Below are positions 1-14,051 of a DNA stretch of 64,000 bases, piece after piece. The position numbers and the translations under genes were made by a program. The stretch's first letter is position 1. Every line of letters starts with the position of its first letter. The notes under the pieces are model-generated. The model did no database searches. It was not told where the DNA came from and saw only the letters and a program-made list of their open reading frames with translations. Origin of the DNA: Turnera subulata (Eukaryota; Streptophyta; Magnoliopsida; Malpighiales; Passifloraceae); contig JAKUCV010002454.1 in the NCBI GenBank assembly GCA_028386065.3, forward strand, positions 27,987-91,986. The letters are read 5' to 3'.

Positions 1-545
1 ATACTAGGTGAGCTTGGTAGGTAGGTATCTCTCGCTGCTGGATTGATTTGTTATGACAAGTTTATGGCACATCGATTTGCAAGATATAGCCAAAGAAACG
101 AACAGATGGGAAGAAGACATAATAATGTTACACATTTCCTTTCTTTTTCTTTTTCTAGCTTCACATATATGGCTTCTACAAGGCGGAGGTTATGAGGTAA
201 GCATTAATTAAATCCGATATGGAGAATATCCAAGTTAGCGTGGGACTGCAACCTTGATTCTTCCGTTCAGCTGTCTTCATTATCCTTAATTTGTCGTGTT
301 TTCCACACATATTTTGGCCGCTACTGATTACTCACCAGAGAGATCCAACGACACCACAAAGGGGTGTCATTAGCTTAAATAACCCAGGAGCCAAAATGGA
401 GTTGTCCTTTGTCTTATGGTATAAAACAAGATAATGCTAATAATAACAGCAGCAATTCATTAGTGCGGTATATATACATATATATACTACTAGATCATAT
501 ATATATAATTATATGTGCATGCAGAGCCTAAACTCATATCCAAGA
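1..545. other. Upstream region of the CYP81-like gene
   Basis: No gene is visible here. The last 80 bases are rich in TA. They include TATA-like stretches at about 468-485 and 495-510, which could serve the P450 gene that starts at 546, but overlapping TATA runs make it impossible to pick one. An in-frame ATG at 513 lies upstream of the preferred start. Confidence 0.4.
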
Positions 546-2160
546 ATGGAAGAACCCTGTCTACCCTCATCAGTTCTATGTATTTTCATCCTGGTTCTTG
601 CTGTGAAATTCTTTCTCAAGAAAGGAAAGCAACACCAAAACCTCCCTCCAAGCCCACCAGCCCTTCCAATCATAGGTCATCTCCACCTCCTAAAGCAGCC
701 TATTCACCGTACTTTCTATGATCTCTCCCAGAAACACGGCCCCATATTCTCTCTCAAACTCGGACCCCGACAGGCAATCGTCGTATCCTCGTCTTCACTT
801 GCCGAGGAATGCTTGTCCAAGAACGACATTGTTTTCGCCAACCGCCCGTCTTATCCTAGCGGCAGCCACTTAACCTACAACCACACCACCATGGCCGCCG
901 CCCCCTATGGAGATTACTGGCGCAACCTTCGCCGCATAGGTTCCATCGAAATCTTCTCATCTTCCCGCCTGAATACGTTCCTTGACCTACAAAAAGATGA
1001 GGTTAAGAGGTTACTGAGGAGGCTCTATGGTGTTTCCAAGCACGGGTTTGCTAAGGTAGAGTTGAGGCCATTGTTCATGGATTTGACTTTTAATATAATA
1101 ATGAGAATAGTTGCAGGGAAGAGGTACTATGGGGAAGAAGAGGACTATAATTTGGGAGAAGAAGCTGAAGAGGCGAAAGAGTTTAAAGAGATTGTCACCG
1201 AGTTTTTCAAATGCACTGAAACGACAAATCCTGCAGATATATTCCCCCTTTTGCGGTTTCTTGATTATACTGGATTCGAGAACAGGTGCATTAGGATTAG
1301 CAAAAGGTTGGATCTGTTCATGCAAGCATTGATCGATAAGCACCGAAATTGCAAGGATGGTAATACCTTGATAGGTCGTTTGCTTACTCTGCAACAATCG
1401 CAACCAGAAGTCTATACAGAAGAAATTATCAAACGCCTTATTCAGGTTAATTAGTCATGACTCATGAAATGTGTTATATTTCGTTTAACAAAATAATTCC
1501 ATGTAAAAATCTGAACTATGGTTTATCTTGGTGCTACAGTTGTTATTGATTGGTGGAACAGAAACAACAGCAATAACGTTAGAGTGGGCAATGTCCAATC
1601 TGCTAAACAATCCAGACGTGTTAAGGAAAGCTAAAGCAGAATTGGATCTTCAAGTTGGCAACAAGCGACTAATAGATGAATCAGATTTTACAAAGCTTCA
1701 CTACCTACAGAGCATCATTTCTGAGAATTTTCGACTCTGTCCAGCACTTCCATTCCTAATCCCGCATTTCTCAACTAGTGATTGTAATATTGGAGGGTAC
1801 AATGTGCCACAAGGTGCAATGTTGTATGTTAATACATGGACCATCCACAGAGATCCCGAGTTATGGGATGACCCGGAAAAATTTAGACCTGAAAGATTTG
1901 AAGGTGAAAAGATGGGTGCTTTCAAGTTAATGCCATTTGGTGCAGGAAGGAGAGCTTGCCCCGGTGAAAGTTTAGGCAGGAGAGTGATCACCCTGACTCT
2001 GGGTGCATTGATCCAGTGCTTTCAATGGGAACCAGTAACTGATAACATCGATATGACAGAAAAAACGATGATAATCATGAGCAGAGTTAAACCTCTAGAA
2101 GTAATGTGTAAAGCTCATCCATACATGAGCACAAGTATTCATTCTTCTGCGGATAATTAA
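546..2160 (+). CDS. Cytochrome P450, CYP81-family-like (two exons)
   Basis: A heme-thiolate monooxygenase anchored in the ER. Exons are 546-1445 and 1540-2160, joined in phase 0 (CAG|gttaat ... ctacag|TTG), giving 506 aa, normal for an A-type plant P450. Visible parts are an N-terminal hydrophobic anchor, the proline-rich hinge PPSPPALPIIGH, the I-helix oxygen-binding motif GGTETT (about 305-310), the K-helix ENFR (E362, R365), PERF at 417-420, and the heme loop FGAGRRACPG with ligand Cys440. The segment APYGDYWRNLRR is typical of CYP81. Family members oxidise isoflavones, indole glucosinolates, lignan precursors or herbicides; the substrate cannot be read from sequence. I prefer the ATG at 546 because the anchor follows directly; an in-frame ATG at 513 would add 11 residues. 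No lesion is seen. It stands alone, with no other pathway gene beside it. Confidence 0.93.
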
Positions 2161-2820
2161 TAATCAAATTCTGTGTATGAATGATTCAATATAATGAAAA
2201 GACATCAATACTGTGACTTTTCTTGTGTATTATGTGGGATGTAACCAAAAGAAAGAGGGTAACGCATATTTGCAAATAAATTCAAGAAGAACACTATATA
2301 TTTAGAATTAGTTTTTGAATCAACAACTACATAATGTCGTCTACTAACTGAAACAATGTGAACGAGATTAAAAAAAAAATATTAAGTAAATATGGTAATT
2401 TGGTTAGAGATAAATATTAAAAACAAAAATACCCTTAACGAGTCAAACAAGAAATAACTAATACTGTTGTCTTCCATGCTCTTTTGTGTGTTTTTCCTCC
2501 TCACTACACTAAAATTTTACTACCATGCTCTTGGGGTGTTTTTCCTCCTCACTACACTAAAATTTTACTGATTTTTATTAATAAAACAATTTAACAATTT
2601 TACACCTATTTTCTTTTTGCAACAAGATATGAATTTGGGGATTTTTTTTGAATGTATTTGGAGTCCGCACTTCACACTTTATAGAACTCTATTCCATGTA
2701 TAAGTTTCTATATTTTGATACATTAAATGTACATAGTATAGGTTACCCTTTTGGATTTCAATGATAATGACTATTGTTTCCACAATTTTTTTAAAAACAA
2801 GTAAAAAACAATAGAAGAAG
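2161..2820. other. AT-rich intergenic region 3' of the P450
   Basis: No coding signal. A 40-bp segment beginning about 2477 (tgctcttttgtgtg, then ttttcctcctcactacac) recurs at about 2525, a short tandem duplication. The phrase agtayaggttaccyt occurs at 2737 and again at 2827, so the edge of the gene relic described below may itself be duplicated. Confidence 0.5.
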
Positions 2821-2978
2821 AACATAGTACAGGTTACCTTAGGATGGATACTCTAATCTCAAGAGTCTCAAGAGTTTCGAGAACGATCTGAAAAAAAAAA
2901 AAAAAACATGTAAATATAAGGGAAAGGCCAAGACAGAAATCAGTTACAAGTAACTAACCTAATGGTGCAACAGGGGGA

Positions 2979-2983
2979 GGATA
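2979..2983. repeat. Target-site duplication GGATA (left)
   Basis: GGATA directly precedes the left LTR and matches GGATA at 5380-5384 directly after the right LTR. Copia integrases typically make 5-bp duplications. Confidence 0.9.
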
Positions 2984-3397
2984 TGTTGGGAAAGCTGCAA
3001 AAGATTCGCGAATAAAATAAAAGAGGCACAAGAATTTAACGTGGTTCGGCCTTAATCTTGCCTACGTCCACGGACTTCAAATCTTCCACTAATATAAAAT
3101 ATTAGTACAAAAGAACCTCTCAATAAAATCTACCCACAAAAGTGTTTCCCAAAAATACCAAAGTATTTTCTCTACTATTTGTATTCTTTTTATTTCTGTG
3201 TGGGATGGGATACATCTATATTGAAAAACCAAGCCTATTTAAAGGCTTTTAACCGTGTTAAAATTGTGTTAGGCTGCCTACCTCTGCCTAACATTCCTAA
3301 CTCTTCTATTTTTTTTATTATTTTCTTTTTCTTCCTTCAAACCGTGTCTGCTCCATTGGCTAACAAATTTGACCAATAATTTGGTTCAAACCCAACA
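2984..3397 (-). repeat. 3' LTR of the gag-only copia element
   Basis: Direct repeat of 4871-5379, with TG...CA ends and a 7-bp terminal inverted repeat TGTTGGG/CCCAACA. It lacks the 95-bp pyrimidine-rich segment found in the other LTR. Confidence 0.93.
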
Positions 3398-4732
3398 ATC
3401 TCCACCTTGAACTAAATTGTACTTGGCGTTCTTCATAACTTCGGACTTCTTAACCCAAGTCTGCTTCAATCTTCTGCATGCCGATGTACGACTACCTTTG
3501 CTGCTACAAGTCATCATTGCAAAACCAACTTTCCTCTTGTTGGATGCAATAATGTTCTGCTTCCTGCCTGATTCTGCACAGGCCTCGATCTTTGTACTGC
3601 TTTTGACTGCACTTCCAATTAACCTATAAAGGTTCTTCTCTATCAATTCTCCTTTCATAATTACCAAGGCGCCTTTGGTAACCTTCAAAGCTCCACCTCG
3701 AGAAGAAAAGCCACATCCTCTCGAATCAAGTCTACCAAGGGAGATTAAATTTCTACCAAGCTCCGGCACGTGCCTCACATCTCCAAAAGTCTTCTCAAAA
3801 CCATCATGCATTTTAATCTTCACACTACCAATACCATGAATTTTTAATTCATGGTTATCTGCCAACGCTACTGCTTCTCCGTCACTGCAAGCCTTGTAGC
3901 TACTAAACCATTCTTTATTTGCACAAATATGAAACGAACAGGCAGAATCCAAAAACCACGAATCTTTAACTTTGTGCTCACTTTTTGCTTCTTGTACCAA
4001 GAAGAGTTCACCATCTGAATCCTCTTCAACAATTACAGTCTCACCGGACTTCTTGCGATTTTTCTTCAGTACTTCCATATCTTTCTTCATCTCCTCACAA
4101 TAAAACTGGATATGGCCCTTCTTGTGGCAGTAGTAACATTCTTTATCTCCATAATCTGCTCTTCCTCGTGAACCAGACCTAGAATTTCTTTTAAACTTGT
4201 TAGACCGTGACGGGCCCCTGCCACGGTTAACTTCTGCTATAGCGATATCTTCACCTGTATCGCTGCTAGACTGGTTCAACTTGAAATTCTCCATTAGCAC
4301 TGCTGTCACATCTGCAACTGAAAGAGTCTGCTTCCCAACACATAGTGAATTTCTCAAATTATCATACGAATGTGGAAGAGACATCAACAACATCAAGGCC
4401 TTATCCTCTTCTTCATAGGTCACATCAATACTGGCCAACTCCTTAATCAATTTATTAAAGCGATTGATGTGATCTACAACATGCGTACCTTCGTGCATCT
4501 TCAGCTGGTACAACTCCTTCTTCATAAACAGTCGATTTGTGGGTGATTTCGACATGTAAATATCTTCTAGAATTTTCATCAGCTTCACCGGACTTGTCTC
4601 GTCCATCACACTGTACTTCACGTCTGGCGCAAGAGTTAATCTGATGGTACTCACAGCTCGCTGCTCGAGCTCCTCCCAATCTTCATCCTTCATGTCCTTT
4701 GGCTTCTTCTCCTTGCCAAAGAGCGTCTTCAT
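3386..4732 (-). CDS. Copia gag-protease polyprotein fragment, 5' start damaged
   Basis: The open frame runs from a stop at 4951-4949 inside the LTR to 3386, but it has no in-frame ATG before 4732; the only upstream candidate is a TTG at 4918. The product is a gag of the Tnt1/Tork type: a gag core (KFEVEQFDGKKDFSLW lies upstream of the first Met), the UBN2-type segment, the zinc knuckle CYYCHKKGHIQFYC (CX2CX4HX4C, here ending at the last Cys), then the aspartic protease motif WFLDSACSFH and the gag-pre-integrase signature DVRHVPELGRNLISLGRLDS. The last 60 or so residues look like out-of-register 3' sequence of a longer parent, and the frame ends inside the 3' LTR. An ATG at 4836 lies just upstream of the gag core but one base out of frame, which suggests a small deletion removed the normal start. 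Protein production from this copy is doubtful. Confidence 0.75.
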   Translation of the reverse strand: MKTLFGKEKKPKDMKDEDWEELEQRAVSTIRLTLAPDVKYSVMDETSPVKLMKILEDIYMSKSPTNRLFMKKELYQLKMHEGTHVVDHINRFNKLIKELASIDVTYEEEDKALMLLMSLPHSYDNLRNSLCVGKQTLSVADVTAVLMENFKLNQSSSDTGEDIAIAEVNRGRGPSRSNKFKRNSRSGSRGRADYGDKECYYCHKKGHIQFYCEEMKKDMEVLKKNRKKSGETVIVEEDSDGELFLVQEAKSEHKVKDSWFLDSACSFHICANKEWFSSYKACSDGEAVALADNHELKIHGIGSVKIKMHDGFEKTFGDVRHVPELGRNLISLGRLDSRGCGFSSRGGALKVTKGALVIMKGELIEKNLYRLIGSAVKSSTKIEACAESGRKQNIIASNKRKVGFAMMTCSSKGSRTSACRRLKQTWVKKSEVMKNAKYNLVQGGDCWV

Positions 4733-4870
4733 CAGCCCCTGCTGCACCAACAGATCTTTAATGTTGCTTTGCCAGAGACTAAAATCCTTCTTGCCATCAA
4801 ACTGCTCCACCTCAAATTTTGTGCCGAAACCGCCATCGCGAATCTTTATCGAACCTGCTCCGCCACCACT

Positions 4871-5379
4871 TGTTGGGAAAGCTGCAAAAGATTCGCGAAT
4901 AAAATAAAAGAGGCACAAGAATTTAACGTGGTTCGGCCTTAATCTTGCCTACGTCCACGGACTTCAAATCTTCCACTAATATAAAATATTAGTACAAAAG
5001 AACCTCTCAATAAAATCTACCCACAAAAGTGTTTCCCAAAAATACCAAAGTATTTTCTCTACTATTTGTCACCCCAAATTTAGATGAGGACTAAGAAAAA
5101 TATTAGATATATTTTCCTTCCTATTCCCTTCTCTCCTTCCTCTCTCTCTCTCCACTCTTCTCCTCTTCTTTTTATTTCTGTGTGGGATGGGATACATCTA
5201 TATTGAAAAACCAAGCCTATTTAAAGGCTTTTAACCGTGTTAAAATTGTGTTAGGCTGCCTACCTCTGCCTAACATTCCTAACTCTTCTATTTTTTTTAT
5301 TATTTTCTTTTTCTTCCTTCAAACCGTGTCTGCTCCATTGGCTAACAAATTTGACCAATAATTTAGTTCAAACCCAACA
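4871..5379 (-). repeat. 5' LTR of the gag-only copia element
   Basis: Direct repeat of 2984-3397. It carries an extra 95-bp segment at about 5069-5165, ending in a run of CT. The near-palindrome AAGCCTATTTAAAGGCTT near 5211 contains a TATA-like core. On the minus strand the LTR is followed by the degenerate primer binding site. Confidence 0.92.
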
Positions 5380-5384
5380 GGATA
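5380..5384. repeat. Target-site duplication GGATA (right)
   Basis: Matches 2979-2983 exactly. Confidence 0.9.
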
Positions 5385-5700
5385 CTCACCTCTTTTTCAA
5401 GGGCATCTTTAATCTTTTCAGTTGTATCTTCCTCCTCAATTTTAATAAGAAGCTTTCTTCCTGAGTAAAAATTAGGCGCATAACAAATCTACACTAAAAA
5501 ACTAATTTTGTAAACTCAATGGTGGACAAAGATAGGTTATTCACCTCTTCGGTTCCATAAAAAAAAAAAAAAAGGCCTTAGGTTCCTCATATTCTTCTCC
5601 GTAGTCGGGATCTTGTCTCCATTTTTGTCATTTTTATCAGCCAATATTGCACGGGAAAGAAGGAAGGATAACGGGAGGGATTGAGGATTATGATTAGGGT

Positions 5701-7420
5701 TTGAAGGGGGAGTGTTCTGATCACTTTTTTAATTTCTTTTTTTTTTTTTCAACTCCAATCCAGAATCAAATTAGGTAGAGAGAAAGGAACGGTCTATGAA
5801 ATTATATAATGATATTAATTAGTTAGAGCATGAATACGCTAATCGGATTCTCATATTAAAAATAATATATGCGTATGCATGAATACGCTAATTGGCTTGC
5901 GTTATCGAAATTCTGTCCCTTTAATTTAGGATCCCATAAATATAATTAGCAATAATGTTAGGGTTACTAAGAATTCTTTATTAAGAGAGTCTTACAAACA
6001 TATGTGGTAATATCTTATTGGATGATTTTATTAACTTTCTACATCATCTTTTATTTGATTTATTATTTCTAAAAATAGATTTTTTACCATAAAAAAAGAT
6101 GTTTTCCCATCCACGATTTTCAGCAAATCTCAAAATTAATTGATATAATTAGAGTTACTATTCTTACAAGATGCTTTGTTTCAACAAACATACATCTAAA
6201 AGTCACACCATATTAGATTAATAGATTTTTGCCACAAGATCAGGATAACCAGACCAGATTATCGGCAACTTAGTATTGTCCGATGTCCAATAGACGTTCG
6301 GCTTGAATGGGCCAGTTAAAGGAAACGGTTAGTGGGTCCAACTTATGGCCCCCACTCTCCCCTCCCTCCCACTAAAAGTTCACGAGCAACTCCCGCTCTT
6401 TTTTCGCCAACCATTGGGGGTGTACCGGGCCCACTCACATGCCCCCCCAAAGGAAGCCCATAATATGACACCTAGCTTGTGGGCTCCAGACGAAACCTAC
6501 GAAGTCCACCACAGTTGTCCACGTGTCTATCTTACAGTTCCTTTTTTCCTGTTTCCTTTTTGCCGCTACGGCGGGATTCCGACAAAGCTCAAAGTTGATC
6601 CTTTGACGTGTGTTGGTCACCGGCCAAATTGACGTAACCACCCGCCCGCCCGCCCGCTACCAAAATTGCTATTTGTGGACTGCTCTGCTCACACCCCAAA
6701 TTATGTTAATACCCCCTCAAAGGGAATCTGTAGGAAAATATGGCATTGGAAATTTACTAATTATTATATTAATCTACTTGTCAATTTGGCAGAAGCGAAT
6801 CGATCAATATTTTATTTGTTTGATAGTCAAATATCAGGAGATTTAAGCCGAATTTTTCCTGTGTGGAGTATATGAGAAACCATTTTTCTTTTTTTTTTCC
6901 TTTTTTTTCGGGAACATAAAAAAAAAGTAATTTTCATGGAACAAAGCAGCATAATATGAACGGGGGATATAAATGTGATAGAAGGCACATCATCCAAACA
7001 AGGCAATGCCAAACGGCACACAGTCATAGAAAAGGAGGGAGAGAGCATATCCATTTTTATGTTCTCTACTAGTGCTCCACAAAAGAGCAGAAATAGAAAT
7101 TTTTTTTGGGTTTAATTTGCAAAATCGAAAATAAAAAAGAGAGCCAAAAACCTCCTGTGGTGAGCGTAGAAATAGGAGGGAACTATGATCATATAATTAG
7201 AACCAAATCCATTTCTTTTTTTTTTAAAAAAAAAAAACTTCCTCTTATCCGTCGAATCGAAGAACCCCAAAAAAAACACACACGCACACTCTCATTTTCT
7301 TTTTCTATATTAACTAATCTTTTTTTCCATTTTTATCCAATCACAATATTTCTCCATTACCTCCCTTACCGGCATCTCTCTTAAAAACTCTTCGTTCTCT
7401 TCCGATTTCCGCTCCCTTCA
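5701..7420. other. Intergenic and upstream region of the PB1 gene
   Basis: No gene is recognised. About 6280-6660 is less AT-rich than its surroundings and looks promoter-like: it has a G-box CACGTG at 6520-6525, TGACGTGT and TGACGTAA at about 6603 and 6630, and a (CCCG)n run at 6642-6657. Long A and T homopolymers lie at 6890-6925 and 7218-7240. Short open frames here show no family signature. Confidence 0.4.
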
Positions 7421-7421
7421 T

Positions 7422-7534
7422 GTACGTTTTCTTCCCTTTTCTTTTTTTTTTTTTTTCATTTCATGTTTTTGCTAAGTCACGACGAGTAATAGGCTAATAG
7501 CTATTGTTTGTTTTGGTTTATTTGATCTCTGCAG
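7422..7534 (+). other. Probable 5'-UTR intron of the PB1 gene
   Basis: A donor-like CAT|gtacgt at 7422 and an acceptor tctctgcag at 7534 flank a T-rich stretch upstream of the ATG at 7705. This is inferred from splice signals only. Confidence 0.4.
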
Positions 7535-7704
7535 ATTCGAAGGAAAAAAAAAAATTAAAAGAAAGAAAAAGCGACTCCGTGTTTGCTGGTTTCGCGTCAG
7601 TTTCGATACATATTAGCCGCTGAGTTGCTTGAAAGAATCGCGAGTGAACTCAGTGGGGGGAAGGCTTACCAGAACAAGACAACCAGAGGAGTTGACGGTT
7701 AGAT

Positions 7705-9970
7705 ATGGCTACGATCGAAACCGGTTTTGGAGGAGGAGGAGGAGGAGGAGCCGCGGCGGGGGATGAATCGGCGCCGGCGTCGTCTTCGTCGTCGCCGAGG
7801 AACAAGGTGAAGTTCCTGTGCAGTTATGGCGGGAAAATCATGCCCAGACCCCCTGACGGCCTCCTCAAGTACGTCGGCGGCGAGACTCGCGTCATTGCCG
7901 TCCCTCGCGATATCAATTTCGCAGGTCCTCATCCCTCTTTTGCATTCCCATTTCCTCTTCTTCTTCTTCTTTTTTTTTTTTTCTCTGCAAATGTTTGGGC
8001 GATGAGCCGTTTAGTTATGTATTTTTAAATATAATCACACATAAAAAGGACGAAAATTTGAAAAAATGATTAGACTCCATCTTTGCGTATGCATAAAACG
8101 TTTTACATAGAATGTGTTTGTTGCTGTTTCTGGTGGTTGTTCCTTATTCCGTTGCCTATCAATTAACGTTCAAGAATGAAAAATCCTCTGTTTTGCTTGT
8201 ACTTTATTTGCTTTCGGTGTGGAGTCATTATGAGAAGAAATAGAACCTTGCTCCCCAGATTATTCAGGTGAATAGACAATTTGTTTTCTATTCGTTGCCC
8301 TTGTATATCAGGTTTGTATATACAAACACCTATGCCTTACTTATGGTTATGGATGTATTCGTAATGCACCTAAGATAGGCAATCTGTGTTTGACAAGTAA
8401 TTGAATTAATTTGGCGGATTGGGGCACTTGTTATACTGGGTTTTTGTTTGGACTACGAGTTTATGGGGTTGTCCTGACATTGCTGGTGGTTACCTTGGAT
8501 TTGAGGTTGTTGTACCCCACTCTGTCTTTTTCTATGCGCCTTCAGTTTTGTTATTCATTGAATGAAAACATGGGTGAAGTGTAGATAGTGGTGAGTATTG
8601 AAAGAACAGTTATGCCATTAGCATCTCTTAACGGGAAGGAATTTGACCCATCTATAGTTGCTGAAGAAGTTGGTGCCAAAAGAAAAGAGGCTCATCAGAA
8701 TTAGGGACATGGCTTCATCAGTTGTGGTATTTGTTCACTTTATTGAGAGACTTCAATAGTAGTAAGAGTGCAATATGAATGAAGTATTAAGTCATAGATG
8801 AACCAAGCTGTTGAGGCTTCTAATCATCACAAATCCCAGTTCTAACATGCATTTTCTTATTTGTAATCTACAGTAAAACCAGAGCTTTGTGACTGCTAAC
8901 TTTTAATTAGTTGTACTTCCATATGTTATAATTCTTAGTTGTTGGAATTGCCTTTTGTTGTCCTCTTTCTTTTCTTATCAGCGCGATCTTATTCTGTCGT
9001 TTCAAGAAGTTTTTGATAATTATATCGTAATGGTGATTTCTGCATTGCCAATCTCATGTGATTGTTTGAGTGATAACCCTTTTTTCCTGGTATTATCAAC
9101 TGATAACCACGTTTTTTTTTTGATAGAAAAACGTTACATTTGTTTTATGGTTTCTTATATGCAGACCTGATGAAGAAGCTTAGTACAGAATGTGAAGGGG
9201 AAATGGTCCTAAAATATCAGGTAATGCCTGAAGATCTTGATGTTTTGGTGACTGTAAAAACCAACGAAGATCTGAAGCACATGCTTGAAGAATATGACCG
9301 CCTTGGAAGTGAAGGAACTCCGAAGCTCCGAGCTTTCCTATTTCCTTCCGGTCCTGCCGGGTCAGAGAACCCAACTTCCCCCAGGGATTTCCTTCCAATA
9401 GAACAACGGTACATTGATGCGCTCAACGGGATGGCACGTGCAACCTCACATTTTCGACTTCCTCCTATCAATGCAAATCGTCCCACCTTCAGCATTTCTG
9501 CCTGCTCTTCTCCAAAATCTACCTCTCCAGAAAGCAATGCTGCTGATCCTGTGCCCCAAGATTTCTCCCTCATGAATGGCTATCGCAACAGTAGACTGCC
9601 AATGAATAAGGTTCACAGTTCTCCGAGTCTTGTTAGTCTTGCTAACCCTCAACACCAAAGCAACACGCTTAACAATCATTCCTTGTATCGGCATCACCAC
9701 CATCACTACCAGCACCACCAGCAGCCCCATCTTTATGCTCACCAACCTCCAAGACCATCTCATGAGCCTCACAGAATGTCCCCTTCGTTTTCAGCGGGAC
9801 GGTGTGATTTTGGGAGAGCTCCTGTCTCTGCTGGTCCAATTCCATACAACTCCAGCAGGCATAATATGGGAAGTGGGCATCCCCACAAGTATGGGTACTA
9901 CGAAGAACATTCTGGACACAGGCCTCGGGGATATGATAGATCAGATAGTGTTCCTCATAGTCCCAGATAA
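7705..9970 (+). CDS. PB1-domain (octicosapeptide/Phox/Bem1p) protein, two exons
   Basis: Exons are 7705-7924 and 9165-9970, separated by a 1,240-bp intron in phase 1 (GCAG|gtcctc ... atgcag|ACCTG), giving 341 aa. A Gly/Ala/Ser-rich N-terminus is followed by a PB1 domain at about 33-121: [16 protein letters not shown] supplies the basic face, FADLMKKLS the first helix, and [14 protein letters not shown]...LEEYDRL the acidic OPCA-like part. The rest is low-complexity, with a His/Gln-rich block encoded near 9685-9745 and Pro/Ser/Arg-rich sequence at the end. PB1 domains mediate head-to-tail or heterotypic protein binding. Plant proteins of this architecture are mostly uncharacterised; some relatives act in receptor-kinase signalling (PAL OF QUIRKY type). 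No catalytic domain is present, so a scaffold role is inferred. The start follows the long leader and precedes the domain in frame. Confidence 0.9.
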
Positions 9971-10949
9971 ATCGCAGGGTGCTCCTCATGGTCACAACAA
10001 CTATGAGCATCGAATTGTAGGGACTATAAGTGGTCGGCCGTAAATAGTGAGGAAAGTCCTTCCTTTTTTGTTTCCTTTAGTTCTTCCACCATTACACATA
10101 TCTCTTGTTTCTTGTAAAAAAAACAAATTCAGAAACAGGAAAGAGACGTGTAGGTCTTACATAGTGTTGTACATGTTTGTGTTTACTCGTGGAATATGCA
10201 TGTTACTACTTACTAGTGAAAAAAGATTCCTAACAACCTGTTCTGTATAAATTCCTATCAATTCGTGAGTGACTGCGAAATAAATTCTATTGGAAAAAGA
10301 TTATTTTCCATTTTATGGAGCTTATAGATTACAAGCTCGGGATCTAAGACCCACAAACTAACCTTGGAAAATATTACAATATGACACGATGAATTATAAC
10401 ATAATTCCAATTGTTGGCATGCACCAAAACATCATGAGAGGGCTGCTATTTGCATTTCAAAGAGATGGGTCTGAATTTATGGCGTAGGATTGTGTACGCA
10501 CAACTTCTCTCGGCAGGGGATTAAGTAGCTAATGTTGTACAACTTGTTTCATCGGTGTTTAGCCACCTCGGGAAAATCATATGAAGCAAGTTACCCCAGG
10601 AGCTTCAACGTTCCGGTTCCTTAGTCCAAACCTTTTAATATCCCCCAACATGGTAGAAATTTATGAAAGTCAAAATTGTAGAACAATAGGCTGATCAAAC
10701 ATTACAGGCCAGCCTACAAATATCAGTCATAGAAACAGAAGGCATAGGAGCAATTGGAATGCAAATAGCAGCTTCCGGTCATCAACAAGTAAATTAAGTG
10801 CAAAATCTATTGCTATTTGGTTCTAAATTCTCTATATCCTACAAACAATTGGTCCCCACTTTCCCCAAATGCAAAAATGTCATTGGAAATGTAACTCAAC
10901 ATAACTCCCAATACTAATAGAATCAAATCTTGTATACACATTTCCAACC
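9971..10949. other. Convergent intergenic region between PB1 and HSP70 genes
   Basis: This holds the 3' UTRs of both genes, which converge here. No third gene is seen. It is AT-rich with no notable repeat. Confidence 0.5.
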
Positions 10950-13916
<2,967 letters not shown>

Positions 13917-14051
13917 TTCTATTATGTTGTTTAGACTTTGACTGTAATGAAATTAGATAGATAAGGGTTAAATAGAAACAGATAAGGGAGCGAGTCGAGG
14001 GTATTGTGAAGAATAGGAGAGGAGGATGATTTGGTTGGGGGCTGGGCTTTG

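Larger units (their letters stand above)
2984..5379 (-). mobile_element. Ty1/copia gag-protease-only LTR retrotransposon (TR-GAG-like)
   Basis: A complete insertion of 2,396 bp, transcribed leftward. The 3' LTR is 2984-3397 (414 bp) and the 5' LTR is 4871-5379 (509 bp). Both begin TGTTGGG and end CCCAACA. By eye the LTRs are identical except for one base (G3383 against A5365) and a 95-bp pyrimidine-rich stretch present only in the 5' LTR. A polypurine tract AAGGTGGAGAT (minus strand) abuts the 3' LTR at 3408-3398. The bases next to the 5' LTR, TGGTGGCGGAGC, match the usual initiator-tRNA-Met primer site TGGTATCAGAGC at 9 of 12 positions. The 1,473-bp interior holds gag and protease only; integrase, reverse transcriptase and RNase H are absent, so movement would need a helper. 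Near-identical LTRs and an intact duplication point to recent insertion. Short elements carrying only gag are known in plants as TR-GAGs. Confidence 0.93.
2838..5700 (-). pseudogene. Decayed gene remnant with splice sites, interrupted by a copia element
   Basis: On the minus strand, sequence on both sides of the copia insertion carries plausible exon borders. One segment is 5460-5390 (ttactcag | ... GAAAAAGAG | gtgagt), reading RKLLIKIEEEDTTEKIKDAL. Another is 2887-2838 (poly-T then cag | ... CTAAG | gtaacc), reading on as IVLETLETLEIRVSIL. A possible upstream donor lies at 5544. The two segments join in frame. The second resembles in general pattern the leucine-rich helices of a TFIIS N-terminal-like domain, but that is a weak impression. 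I could not build a start or a full frame, so this is probably a gene fragment or degenerate copy. The retroelement sits in the intron between the two segments. Confidence 0.35.

Noticed and set aside
513..545. Upstream ATG for the P450 gene
   Set aside because: It adds 11 residues before the membrane anchor, whereas P450 proteins of this type start close to the anchor as at 546. Either is possible, but 546 fits better.
9446..10043. Long open frames overlapping PB1 exon 2 in other phases
   Set aside because: They are shadows of the low-complexity His/Pro/Ser-rich coding sequence and have no domain.
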